Shown here piece by piece: positions 6,236 through 13,428 of a stretch of DNA of 14,742 bases. The position numbers and the translations under genes were made by a program. Position 1 is the first letter of the stretch. The number at the start of each line of letters is the position of its first letter. Source of the DNA: Flavobacteriales bacterium (GTDB lineage: Bacteria; Bacteroidota; Bacteroidia; Flavobacteriales; UA16); the NCBI GenBank assembly GCA_028141885.1, contig JAOIQU010000034.1, positions 1 to 14,742 of the forward strand. The letters are read 5' to 3'. Under the pieces are notes generated by a model that saw nothing but the letters and a program-made list of their open reading frames with translations, did no database searches and was not told the origin of the DNA.

Positions 6236-8122
6236 AGACCCAACAAAACCATTGTTGTCAAGGTCGGCGAAGCAAGATGTCGTGCACCCCAAGTCGGTCA
6301 GCAATGCCAGCACATCGGCATTGCCCAAGACGCCGTCAAGGTTGAAATCCCCAAGAAGCGGCATCACATCAATGTGATGTGTGACGGTGCACATCGGCTG
6401 ACCTTCCCAGTAGGCTGTCATGGTCAAGTCGCCTTGGTTGGGTTGCCAGATGTGGTTCTCGTCAACGTTGACCATTTGTCCGCTTGCACTGGTCCAAATG
6501 GATTCGAAGGGGCTGGGAATGTTGACATTCAAATTCAGTGGCACCGATGTGCTGCAGATGACGTGGTCAATGGCAGCCTCAGGACAAGGCGACGTGCCTT
6601 CTTTGAGCGTGACCGCATTGCTCGGTGCAAGCCCAAACTCGGCAGCAGGAAACGTCTCAGTCAACCCTGAAGGCCAGTGGACGAGGACATGACTGACTGT
6701 GCCCGAACCCAAGCCGAACAACTCCGCTTCTGTTTCTTGACTCAAGTAGTTTTCGCCAGCATGAACAATGCGCGTTTGCACCACGCCACCCCCATGGAGC
6801 TCGATTTTGCTGCCAACGGCGGGCCTGTTTGAGATGCTCCCTTCCAAGGCAACCGAAACGCTGCTGTTCCCGTTGTCGAAACCGCTGTTCATCCAGATGC
6901 GTGCGGCGTGATTGCCCAAGTTGTGCATGATAAAATCGATCCAGCCGTTGTGGTCGAAATCGGCAGAAGCCACCACGTGCGCATTCAGGTAATCCAAATC
7001 GTACACACTGGTGTCGAAAGGGGCAAACCCTGCATTGGTGCTTCCTCCATCGTTGATGCCGCTTTGGTTCTCCCAAAGGTGATTGATTCCATAGGGATTC
7101 AACAAATCATGTTCAGCGACAAACAAATCCAAGTCGGTGTCGTTGTCAACATCCATCCAAACCGCGCCCCAACAAAATTCATCGATGTCCAAATTGTAGG
7201 CAGCAGCGCTCTCTTCGAACGTTTGGTCGGGCTGCCGGACAAACAATTTTGACCCCAATCCATCCCCGCCAAAGTAAGTGTTGGTGTGAAACAAATCCTG
7301 TCGCTTGTCCTGGTTGAAGTCGCCCAAAGAAGCGGACATGCAGTCGATGACAATGTCCAAATTGTATTCAGGCGCAACATCCAAAAACGTCCCGTCGCCA
7401 GCATTTTCGAACAAGGCATTGGGATGGTCCTTGTCATTGATGACCAAGATGTCTTGGAGCCCATCGTCGTTGTGGTCCCACCACAGGCTTTGGAAACTCA
7501 ATCTCATGGGCTCTCCTACGCCAGAGGATGAACTGATGTCAGTGAAGATGAGTTGTCCATCGTTTCGCAGCAGCACATTGTGATTGGCACCATCGAATAT
7601 GGGCCATCCCACATACCTGCAGAGGAAGAGGTCGAGGTCCCCATCGTTGTCCATGTCACCAAAAGACGCCCCAGCAGCTTCCGTGGTGAGTTGAGGCAGG
7701 CCTGAGTCAGAGGTCACATCTGTGAAGGTGCCATCGTCTTCATGCTTCAACAATCCACACCTGCCGCTTTCTTCCTGGATGAACAAGTCGTCGTCGCCAT
7801 CGTTGTCCAGGTCAACCCACAAAAGCGCTTTGGTTTCGCTGAGCATCGTCCAAGGAAAGTAGACCATTTCGAATCCACTCCCTTGAAGGTTGACGTAACC
7901 ACGCAGGGCGCCGCCGCTCGAACCGAGTGTGATGTCCGCCCACCCATCGTCGTTCCAATCGGCAGTGCTGACTGCAGCCCCGTAATGACCATTCCAGTCG
8001 TAGGCAGTGATCCCAAATGTTGGCGCTTGATTCGTGAACACCTGCGCCACAGGGGATTGCGCAAACGACCCCCATGCCAAAAAGGTCATGAATGCCACCT
8101 GATATGTTCGCTTTCGAGGCAT
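6188..8122 (-). CDS. Secreted FG-GAP/VCBS repeat protein with ASPIC/UnbV domain and C-terminal dockerin-like repeats
   Basis: Starting at ATG 8122 the protein has 644 residues. Residues 1-22 are a signal peptide (MPRKR, hydrophobic run, ending in F-A-Q). Seven calcium-loop repeats follow between about 50 and 400: DWNDDGWADI, DLDNDGDDDLF, DMDNDGDLDLF, DHNDDGLQDI, DFNQDKRQDLF, DVDNDTDLDLF and DFDHNGWIDF, typical of a beta-propeller. An ASPIC/UnbV domain occupies about 435-510 (GSKIELHGG, HAGENYLSQ, FGLG, VHWPSGLTE). A Cys-containing Ig-like segment lies near 510-588. Two dockerin-like repeats end the protein: GDFNLDGVLGNADVLALL and ADLDNNGFVGSSDLLLLL. Cysteines flank the second repeat. I see no obvious T9SS C-terminal domain after the repeats. 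The gene follows clpS by 25 bases; TTG 8146 is a less likely start. Its role is extracellular, perhaps adhesion or glycan binding, but this is inferred. Confidence 0.9.
   Translation of the reverse strand: MPRKRTYQVAFMTFLAWGSFAQSPVAQVFTNQAPTFGITAYDWNGHYGAAVSTADWNDDGWADITLGSSGGALRGYVNLQGSGFEMVYFPWTMLSETKALLWVDLDNDGDDDLFIQEESGRCGLLKHEDDGTFTDVTSDSGLPQLTTEAAGASFGDMDNDGDLDLFLCRYVGWPIFDGANHNVLLRNDGQLIFTDISSSSGVGEPMRLSFQSLWWDHNDDGLQDILVINDKDHPNALFENAGDGTFLDVAPEYNLDIVIDCMSASLGDFNQDKRQDLFHTNTYFGGDGLGSKLFVRQPDQTFEESAAAYNLDIDEFCWGAVWMDVDNDTDLDLFVAEHDLLNPYGINHLWENQSGINDGGSTNAGFAPFDTSVYDLDYLNAHVVASADFDHNGWIDFIMHNLGNHAARIWMNSGFDNGNSSVSVALEGSISNRPAVGSKIELHGGGVVQTRIVHAGENYLSQETEAELFGLGSGTVSHVLVHWPSGLTETFPAAEFGLAPSNAVTLKEGTSPCPEAAIDHVICSTSVPLNLNVNIPSPFESIWTSASGQMVNVDENHIWQPNQGDLTMTAYWEGQPMCTVTHHIDVMPLLGDFNLDGVLGNADVLALLTDLGCTTSCFADLDNNGFVGSSDLLLLLTVFGTSCE
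6191..6217. terminator. Bulged hairpin inside the flippase/FG-GAP 3' overlap, possible bidirectional transcription end
   Basis: CTCAC (6191-6195) pairs with GTGAG (6213-6217), and GGTG (6200-6203) with CACC (6209-6212). The result is a nine-pair stem with a 4-base bulge and a 5-base loop. It lies within the 48-base region that codes for both convergent genes. There is no T-tract on either side, so a classical intrinsic terminator is not supported. It could only slow polymerase or protect RNA ends. Confidence 0.2.
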
Positions 8123-8147
8123 AGAATCCTGAACGTCAACTGACAAT

Positions 8148-8429
8148 TTAAGGATTGAGCTCGACAGTCAAATCTTTTTCGGAAAGAGACTTTTGGATGG
8201 GGGCAAGCTCGTCGTAATCACCGCTTTTGACTGTGCATTTTCCCTTGAAATGAACAATCATGGCACACTGTTCAGCTTGAAGTGCGTCATGCCCACACAC
8301 CTCCATCAAACAATCGATGACGTGGTCAAACGTGTTGTGGTTGTCGTTGAACAACACGATGTGCCATTCGTCGCTGAGCACAACTTCGGCCAGAACATCT
8401 TCTTGGGTCAATGTGTCGGAGCAACGCAT
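8148..8429 (-). CDS. clpS: ATP-dependent Clp protease adaptor ClpS
   Basis: ClpS binds proteins with a destabilising N-terminal residue (Leu, Phe, Tyr or Trp in characterised cases) and hands them to the Clp chaperone-protease. Starting at ATG 8429 the protein has 93 residues, the usual size. The core reads WHIVLFNDNHNTFDHVIDCL (residues 22-41), then QAEQCAMIVHFKGKC with the conserved histidine H60. The ligand-binding N28-D29 pair is present; the third position, Asp in E. coli ClpS, is Asn here. The frame is open upstream to 8645, but that extension would overlap the divergent LytTR gene and has no family similarity. A good -7 octamer lies 31 bases upstream. The FG-GAP gene follows 25 bases downstream and is probably co-transcribed, although no functional link is obvious. 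Confidence 0.94.
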   Translation of the reverse strand: MRCSDTLTQEDVLAEVVLSDEWHIVLFNDNHNTFDHVIDCLMEVCGHDALQAEQCAMIVHFKGKCTVKSGDYDELAPIQKSLSEKDLTVELNP

Positions 8430-8460
8430 GGTGACTTTTCGGAGCGGGATTCTCGTGGCG

Positions 8461-8468
8461 CAAAGATA
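8461..8468 (-). promoter_or_regulatory. clpS promoter -7 element; divergent clpS/LytTR intergenic region
   Basis: On the minus strand TATCTTTG is an exact match to the Bacteroidota -7 consensus TAnnTTTG, 31 bases upstream of the clpS ATG. It predicts a leader of roughly 25 bases. A -33 TTG is not apparent at the expected 19-21 base distance. The rest of the 133-base gap (8430-8562) holds a short stem (GGGC 8490-8493 with GCCC 8499-8502) and an AT-rich patch (TTCTTTAATAAG) about 11 bases before the LytTR ATG. I could not find a consensus promoter for the LytTR gene. Confidence 0.5.
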
Positions 8469-8562
8469 GCAGGTCATGCTTGCTGTAGAGGGCTTGATGC
8501 CCCGAGTTGTCCCAAATCGAACCTGAACGACATGTGGGTGTTCTTTAATAAGCAATCCCCCC

Positions 8563-9303
8563 ATGAAAAACAATTCTATCCTCATCGTTGGCCTTGGAGT
8601 TCCGTCAGAACTGACAGACGTGTTGATGCGTGAGGGTTGCGACATCCTTCGTTCAGAAACCCCGTTGCAAGCCGCTTTGGTTTTGCTGCGAGGGGATGCT
8701 CAAGCGGTCTTGACCGTAGGAGATTTGGGAGAAGAGTGGAATGAATTCACGGACGTGGCGCTGACGACCGGCAAACTTGTGGCTGTGGATTCTATGGTCA
8801 CTACCCATGCCCCTGTCATGGCCAAAAACGGCAATGGCAATGGCAATGGCAATGGCAATGGCAATGGCAATGGCAATGGCAATGGCAACGGCAATGGGCA
8901 TGCGGATGACCACAGTGATGTGGGACTTTCTGTCCAGGAGGTGATTGAATTGATTCAACGTCGCGTGGACGACAGAACCGCAAGCGCTGAGCACATCTAC
9001 ACCAAGGTCGGCAACAAACTGCGCAAAGTCCCGCTCGACGACATTCTGTACATCGAGGTGGAAGGGAAGTATAGTGCGTTGCAAGTGAGAGACCGCAAAT
9101 ACAACGTCAAGGCCTCGCTGAAAGATTTGCTCCAAAAGTTGCCCACCAACCACTTTGTGCGCGTAAGCCGGAATTTTGTGGTCAATCTGAATCGCATCCA
9201 ACACATTGACACGTTTCAATACACGGTCAAGGTTGGAGAAATGGAAATCCCGATCAGCAGAACTTACAAGGAGGAGCTCATGAGGCACATCAACCTCATT
9301 TGA
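8563..9303 (+). CDS. LytTR-domain transcription regulator with atypical N-terminal domain and Gly-Asn repeat linker
   Basis: This 246-residue protein has three parts. Residues 1-85 start with a strand (ILIVGLGV) and look like a shortened receiver-like alpha/beta domain, but the acidic pocket and phospho-acceptor Asp of a true response regulator are not evident. Residues 89-112 are an almost pure Gly-Asn repeat, followed by HADDHSD. Residues 143-246 are a LytTR DNA-binding domain: IYTKVGNKLRKVPLDDILYI, EGKYSALQV, a lysine-rich LKDLLQKLP helix, FVRVSRNFVVNLNRI and the closing IPISRTYKEELM. LytTR domains bind DNA through beta-strands and often control surface or secreted functions. No histidine kinase lies nearby, so the input signal is unknown. 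The gene is divergent from clpS and converges on the small gene at 9296, overlapping it by 8 bases. The LytTR assignment is secure; the targets are not known. Confidence 0.9.
   Translation: MKNNSILIVGLGVPSELTDVLMREGCDILRSETPLQAALVLLRGDAQAVLTVGDLGEEWNEFTDVALTTGKLVAVDSMVTTHAPVMAKNGNGNGNGNGNGNGNGNGNGNGNGHADDHSDVGLSVQEVIELIQRRVDDRTASAEHIYTKVGNKLRKVPLDDILYIEVEGKYSALQVRDRKYNVKASLKDLLQKLPTNHFVRVSRNFVVNLNRIQHIDTFQYTVKVGEMEIPISRTYKEELMRHINLI
8830..8895 (+). repeat. In-frame hexanucleotide microsatellite (GGCAAT, 11 units) encoding a Gly-Asn linker
   Basis: Nine perfect GGCAAT units (8830-8883) are followed by GGCAAC (8884-8889) and another GGCAAT (8890-8895). An AAC codon precedes the array and GGG follows it. 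Because each unit is two codons, a gain or loss of units changes linker length by Gly-Asn pairs without shifting the frame. The identical codons over nine units point to recent slipped-strand expansion rather than selection on the protein sequence alone. Confidence 0.97.
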
Positions 9304-9634
9304 CGAACGAAAAGGCCTCCCTTCGCAACATCCTGTTTTGTGCAGGAGCAGCGCACTCAAAGCCGTCCAAACTCAGACGCCATCCTCGAGGTGTGTGCAA
9401 CAACCGCCACAAGCCGGATGTGGGATTCCATGAGACGAGATCTCCTTCATAAAGCCACTCGTTGTTGACGTCCTTGACCATGAAGCAACGGTCTTTGCTT
9501 GTGTAGTTGAGTCGTTCACCCCGCCACCACAACCCATCTGAACTGCTCCAGATCCTTCCTGATACGTGGCGCTCGTAGCCGACGATGTGGTCTTGGTTCC
9601 TGAGTCTCCAACGAACTTCGTCTGAGGTGTCCAT
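9296..9634 (-). CDS. Small uncharacterised tryptophan-rich protein, possibly YopX-like
   Basis: From ATG 9634 this encodes 112 residues; GTG 9688 (130 residues) is possible but would overlap glnS. I do not recognise the family with confidence. The segment NYTSKDRCFMVKDVNNEWLY followed by EGDLVSW resembles the motif of phage- and plasmid-associated YopX proteins (a K-D-x-N-G-x-x-x-Y-E-G-D-I-V pattern). Eight tryptophans and several Arg and Asp suggest a compact beta-rich fold. There is no signal peptide or membrane segment. Support for a real gene: it fills exactly the space between LytTR and glnS, overlapping the LytTR gene by only 8 bases, and a promoter-like octamer (TACGTTGG on the minus strand) lies 11 bases before the ATG. 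Its stop is convergent with the LytTR gene. Function is unknown. Confidence 0.6.
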   Translation of the reverse strand: MDTSDEVRWRLRNQDHIVGYERHVSGRIWSSSDGLWWRGERLNYTSKDRCFMVKDVNNEWLYEGDLVSWNPTSGLWRLLHTPRGWRLSLDGFECAAPAQNRMLRREAFSFVK

Positions 9635-9651
9635 GACGTGAAGGTCCAACG

Positions 9652-9659
9652 TAATTTTG
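9652..9659 (+). promoter_or_regulatory. glnS promoter -7 element
   Basis: TAATTTTG is an exact match to TAnnTTTG and ends 4 bases before the glnS ATG at 9664. With this spacing the transcript would start at or within a base or two of the ATG, so glnS mRNA may be leaderless. I see no clear -33 TTG element upstream. Confidence 0.5.
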
Positions 9660-9663
9660 TCCC

Positions 9664-11373
9664 ATGGATGCAACCCAACCTCACACACCCGCCGAGGGGA
9701 ATGAAGAAGGCAAAGAACGTCGTCACTTCATTCAACAGTTGATTGATGCCGACAGGGAGGCGGGGCTTCATGGGGGACGGGTGCACACCAGGTTCCCGCC
9801 GGAGCCCAACGGTTACCTACACATCGGCCACGCCAAGGCGATTTGCGTGAATTTTGGTTTGGCACAAGAGTATGGAGGCACAGTCAATTTGCGTTTTGAC
9901 GACACCAATCCAGTGAAAGAAGATACGGCCTATGTCGATGCCATCCGAGAAGACATTGCGTGGCTTGGGTTCGAATGGAACGGAGGGGAGCACTACACCA
10001 GCGACTATTTCGAAACGCTCTTCGGGTATGCTGTGAAGCTCATCGAAACGGGCAAGGCCTATGTGGATGAGCAATCGGCGGAAGAGATTGCCCAGCAAAA
10101 GGGAACGCCCACCAAACCGGGAACGCCAAGTCCGTACCGCGATCGTCCCATTGAGGAGAACCTGCGCTTGTTTCAAGAGATGCGTGAAGGCAAACACGAC
10201 GAAGGCAGGATGGTGTTGCGCGCCAAAATTGACATGGCACACGCGAACATGCACATGAGGGATCCATTCATGTACCGCATCAAGTTTGCACACCACCATC
10301 GCACGGGTGACGAATGGTGCATTTATCCGATGTATGATTTTGCCCACGGGCAATCGGACAGCATTGAAGGCATCACGCACAGCTTATGTTCGTTGGAATT
10401 TGAGAATCACAGGCCGTTGTACGACTGGTACATCGAGCAACTCGGCATTTTCCCTTCCAAGCAGCGCGAATTTGCGAGGTTGAATTTGAATTACACCATC
10501 ATGTCCAAACGCAAATTGTTGCGGTTGGTTGAAGAGGGTGCTGTGGACGGATGGGATGACCCTCGGATGCCGACATTGAGCGGGTTGAGACGCCGTGGCT
10601 ACTCCCCTGAGAGCATACGAGAATTTTGCGACCGGGTCGGGGTGGCCAAGCGCAACAACGTCATCGATGTGGGGTTGTTGGAATTCGCCCTTCGAGACCA
10701 CTTGAATGCCACGGCCACTCGTGCCATGGCGGTGTTGCGGCCCCTGAAAATGGTTGTGGTGAACTATCCAGAGGGTCAGATTGAGTGGCTTCCGACGATC
10801 AACAATCCGGAGGATGCTAAGGCGGGCACGCGCGAGTTGCCCTTTGGCAAGGAACTGTTCATCGAACAGGAGGACTTCAAAGTCGAAGGGGTGAACAAAA
10901 AGTGGTTCCGTTTGGCACCCGGCCGTTCAGTGCGGTTGAAGTCAGCATACATCGTCACCTACGTCGACCATGTCACGGACGAACATGGCGAGGTGACTGA
11001 GGTGCACGTGGAATACCATCCCAGCAGCAAAAGCGGTTCTGACACCAGTGGCATCAAAGCGAAAGGCACGTTGCATTGGTTGGAATGCGCCCACGCTCAA
11101 GACGCTGAGGTTCGCTTGTATGAACGTCTGTTCCTCGACGAAAGCCCGGACGGGCACAAGGATCGGGATTTCATGGAGTTCCTGAATCCAGAGTCGCTGG
11201 AAGTATTGGAAGGATGCAAGGTTGAACCCATGCTGGCCGATGCCAAGGCTGGGGCGCCCTGGCAGTTCACGCGTTTGGGCTATTTCACAGCAGATGCCAA
11301 ACACACCAGCGCCGAGCGACCGGTGTTCAACAGGGCGGTGACGCTCAAGGACGGTTGGAAGGGGAAAGGGTGA
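9664..11373 (+). CDS. glnS: Glutaminyl-tRNA synthetase
   Basis: GlnRS is a class I aminoacyl-tRNA synthetase that charges tRNA-Gln with glutamine using ATP. The 569-residue protein carries the first signature as [18 protein letters not shown] (HIGH at 53-56) and the second as [10 protein letters not shown] (280-284). LRFDDTNP and [17 protein letters not shown] are diagnostic of GlnRS rather than GluRS. The C-terminal part (about 350-560) corresponds to the beta-barrel anticodon-binding domains. It starts about 17 residues earlier relative to the core than E. coli GlnRS, with a hydrophilic leader ([17 protein letters not shown]). A consensus -7 octamer sits directly upstream and supports ATG 9664. 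Its last 29 bases overlap the 3' end of the convergent cca gene. Presence of GlnRS implies direct glutaminylation rather than sole reliance on the GatCAB route. Confidence 0.97.
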   Translation: MDATQPHTPAEGNEEGKERRHFIQQLIDADREAGLHGGRVHTRFPPEPNGYLHIGHAKAICVNFGLAQEYGGTVNLRFDDTNPVKEDTAYVDAIREDIAWLGFEWNGGEHYTSDYFETLFGYAVKLIETGKAYVDEQSAEEIAQQKGTPTKPGTPSPYRDRPIEENLRLFQEMREGKHDEGRMVLRAKIDMAHANMHMRDPFMYRIKFAHHHRTGDEWCIYPMYDFAHGQSDSIEGITHSLCSLEFENHRPLYDWYIEQLGIFPSKQREFARLNLNYTIMSKRKLLRLVEEGAVDGWDDPRMPTLSGLRRRGYSPESIREFCDRVGVAKRNNVIDVGLLEFALRDHLNATATRAMAVLRPLKMVVVNYPEGQIEWLPTINNPEDAKAGTRELPFGKELFIEQEDFKVEGVNKKWFRLAPGRSVRLKSAYIVTYVDHVTDEHGEVTEVHVEYHPSSKSGSDTSGIKAKGTLHWLECAHAQDAEVRLYERLFLDESPDGHKDRDFMEFLNPESLEVLEGCKVEPMLADAKAGAPWQFTRLGYFTADAKHTSAERPVFNRAVTLKDGWKGKG

Positions 11374-12769
11374 GGCCCATTTCTTGACCCAATCGAAGCA
11401 TCAGTTGCTTGGCTTCCACGGGGTCGTTTTTGATGTCTCCATCCAAGATGGCTTCTTTGATCGCGTTTTTGATGTCCCCGACGGGGCGTGAAGGGGGGAT
11501 GCCGAACGTGGCCATAATCTCCTCCCCAGACACCGGTGGCTGAAAATTGCGGATCGAGTCTTTTTCCTCGACGTCTTTGAGCTTTTGGACCACCACGTCG
11601 TAGTTGCGGAGGTAACGCTCGACTTTGGCTTCGTTTTTCGACGTGATATCTGCCCTGCACAGCACCATCAGGTCGTCAATGTCGTCGCCCGCCTCGAAAA
11701 GCAGCCGACGAATGGCGCTGTCTGTGACGACATCCTTGGTCAGCGCGATGGGTCGCAAATGAAGGAGGACCAGCTTTTGGACGTACTTCATCTTGGCGTC
11801 CATGGGCAGCTTCAGCCGGGCAAAAATCTTGGGCACCATGCGTGCGCCACGATCTTCGTGACCGTGAAACGTCCAGCCCGCCTTGGGGTCAAATCGCTTG
11901 GTCGGGGGTTTGGCAATGTCATGCAGGATGGCCGCCCACCGCAACCACAACGAGTCGCTGTGTTCAGCCACGTTGTCAAGCACCTCCAGCGTGTGGTAGA
12001 AGTTGTCCTTGTGACCGATGCCTTTGTGCCATTCAACACCGTGAAGCGCCACCATTTCTGGGAAGAATTGATGCAAGAGTCTGGTCTTGAACATCAGCTT
12101 GAACCCGCGAGAAGGTTTGGGTGAAGCGACGATCTTGTTCAGCTCGGTGTGGATGCGTTCGGCAGAGATGATTTCAAGACGCTTGGCGTTGCGTCGAATG
12201 GCCTCGAGGCTTCCTTCCTCAATTCGAAATCCAAGCTGTGAAGCGAACCGCACGGCTCGCATCATCCGCAAAGGGTCGTCGCTGTAGGTGATGTCTGGAT
12301 CTAGGGGCGTGCGAATCCACTTGCGGTCCAAATCGTCTAGACCTCCAAAGGGGTCGACCAGCTTGCCAAAGGAATCGGCATTCAAGCTGATGGCCATGGC
12401 GTTGATGGTGAAGTCTCGCCGGTTTTGATCGTCTTCTAGGGTTCCATCCTCCACGACGGGCTTGCGACTGCCGCGAGAGTAGCTCTCTTTTCTGGCGCCG
12501 ACGAACTCTACTTCATAGTCACGGGCCTTGAACATGGCTGTACCGAAGTTCTTGAAGACTTGGACTTGTTTGATGCCCATTCGCTTTGCCGTGGCCCTGG
12601 CCAGATCAATGCCGCTGCCTTCTGTGACGATGTCAATGTCCTTGCACGGACGATCGAGCAACAAATCTCGAACGTAACCGCCAATGACGAAAGCACGTTG
12701 CCCGCGCTCATCGGCCAGTTCGCCGACGCGCTTGAACACAGGGTGAGTGAGGTGGGAAGCCAGGTTCAT
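11345..12769 (-). CDS. cca: CCA tRNA nucleotidyltransferase / poly(A) polymerase family protein with HD domain
   Basis: This enzyme adds or repairs the 3' CCA end of tRNAs. From ATG 12769 it has 474 residues. The class II nucleotidyltransferase head shows [12 protein letters not shown] (26-38) and KDIDIV with catalytic D44 and D46, then [14 protein letters not shown] and [20 protein letters not shown] (about 162-181). An HD phosphohydrolase domain follows: FYHTLEV (H259), LHDIAKP (H283-D284) and [10 protein letters not shown]-containing CCA enzymes can also hydrolyse 2',3'-cyclic phosphates. The frame is open upstream to 12829, but the region before [12 protein letters not shown] has no family similarity. 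A consensus -7 octamer 11 bases before ATG 12769 confirms the start. It lies 61 bases after tsaC, and its 3' end overlaps glnS by 29 bases. Distinguishing CCA-adding from poly(A) polymerase by eye is not fully certain. Confidence 0.93.
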   Translation of the reverse strand: MNLASHLTHPVFKRVGELADERGQRAFVIGGYVRDLLLDRPCKDIDIVTEGSGIDLARATAKRMGIKQVQVFKNFGTAMFKARDYEVEFVGARKESYSRGSRKPVVEDGTLEDDQNRRDFTINAMAISLNADSFGKLVDPFGGLDDLDRKWIRTPLDPDITYSDDPLRMMRAVRFASQLGFRIEEGSLEAIRRNAKRLEIISAERIHTELNKIVASPKPSRGFKLMFKTRLLHQFFPEMVALHGVEWHKGIGHKDNFYHTLEVLDNVAEHSDSLWLRWAAILHDIAKPPTKRFDPKAGWTFHGHEDRGARMVPKIFARLKLPMDAKMKYVQKLVLLHLRPIALTKDVVTDSAIRRLLFEAGDDIDDLMVLCRADITSKNEAKVERYLRNYDVVVQKLKDVEEKDSIRNFQPPVSGEEIMATFGIPPSRPVGDIKNAIKEAILDGDIKNDPVEAKQLMLRLGQEMGLTLSPSNRP

Positions 12770-12780
12770 GGAAGACGCTG

Positions 12781-12788
12781 CAAAGGTA
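12781..12788 (-). promoter_or_regulatory. cca promoter -7 element
   Basis: The minus strand reads TACCTTTG, an exact match to TAnnTTTG, 11 bases before the cca ATG. It falls in the 61-base gap after tsaC and suggests that cca can be transcribed on its own as well as from the phoH-purC-tsaC operon. A -33 element is not evident. Confidence 0.5.
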
Positions 12789-12830
12789 CGTGTCGAAGGG
12801 CGTGACCGGTTCGCATGGGCGTCCGCCACA

Positions 12831-13427
12831 TCACTTGCGGATGAATGAAAACCGTCCTGCTTCGTCGAAGGCGACCATCATGGAGGGTTGTCCATCTCCT
12901 GAAGTCTCTGTTTGGCGATGCAAACTCACGTGATCGACCCCGTTTTTGAGGGCCTCAGGCACGTCTCGGAATCCCTTCGGTGTGGGGCCTCCGGTGAGGT
13001 TGGCGCTTGTGGATGCAATGGGTCGACCCAAACCGCGGATGACGTGGGCGCAATACGCGTCTCGGATGCATCGTATGGCCAAACTTCCGTTGCTGCCCTT
13101 TAGAAGGGGAGAGACCCCTTTTCCTGAAGGGTAGACAATGGTGGTGGGTCGGTCGGCGTGATCCATCAAATCCCAGGCTGCATCAGGGACTTCAGTCACA
13201 AGTTCTTCCACATGGCCTTCGTCTGCGACAAGGACCAGGACGGGATGCTCTGGATGCCGGGACTTCAACCGATTGAGGCGTTGCACGGCGTCGTCGTTGG
13301 TGGCGTCGCATGCCAGCCCCCAAACCGTGTCGGTGGCATGCAGCAGCAGGCCGCCTTCGCGCAACACTTTCACGGCCTGACGTGCATCGTCATGCCAAGG
13401 TTCCGGCGACTTCCGCTTGGCACACAT
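12831..13427 (-). CDS. tsaC: Threonylcarbamoyl-AMP synthase, TsaC/YrdC family
   Basis: TsaC makes threonylcarbamoyl-AMP from threonine, bicarbonate and ATP, the first step of t6A37 tRNA modification. The 198-residue protein is a single YrdC domain without the C-terminal Sua5 domain. Recognisable segments are [16 protein letters not shown] (27-42), [15 protein letters not shown] (53-67, the nucleotide-binding K-x-R loop with one residue inserted in the usual pattern), SLAIRCIRD and [16 protein letters not shown]. Its ATG is one base after the purC stop, so translation is probably coupled. The name tsaC is used for function; the protein could equally be listed as a Sua5/YciO/YrdC family member. 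The YciO-like paralogue branch cannot be excluded by eye, but the STSAN motif and single-domain length favour TsaC. Confidence 0.9.
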   Translation of the reverse strand: MCAKRKSPEPWHDDARQAVKVLREGGLLLHATDTVWGLACDATNDDAVQRLNRLKSRHPEHPVLVLVADEGHVEELVTEVPDAAWDLMDHADRPTTIVYPSGKGVSPLLKGSNGSLAIRCIRDAYCAHVIRGLGRPIASTSANLTGGPTPKGFRDVPEALKNGVDHVSLHRQTETSGDGQPSMMVAFDEAGRFSFIRK

Positions 13428-13428
13428 G

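Noticed and set aside
8430..8645. 72-residue upstream extension of clpS
   Set aside because: It overlaps the divergent LytTR gene and lacks ClpS similarity; a promoter octamer lies inside it, upstream of ATG 8429.
8830..8895. CRISPR or regulatory tandem-repeat array
   Set aside because: Units are six bases with no spacers, in frame within a coding sequence; this is a microsatellite.
9280..9299. ATGAGG/CCTCAT stem at the end of the LytTR gene as a terminator
   Set aside because: Six pairs with an eight-base loop and only a TTT after it; it is too weak and lies in coding sequence.
8653..9360. Minus-strand frame opposite the LytTR gene with an alternating Ile-Ala run
   Set aside because: The run is the complement of the GGCAAT repeat; the plus-strand LytTR domain is clearly the real product.
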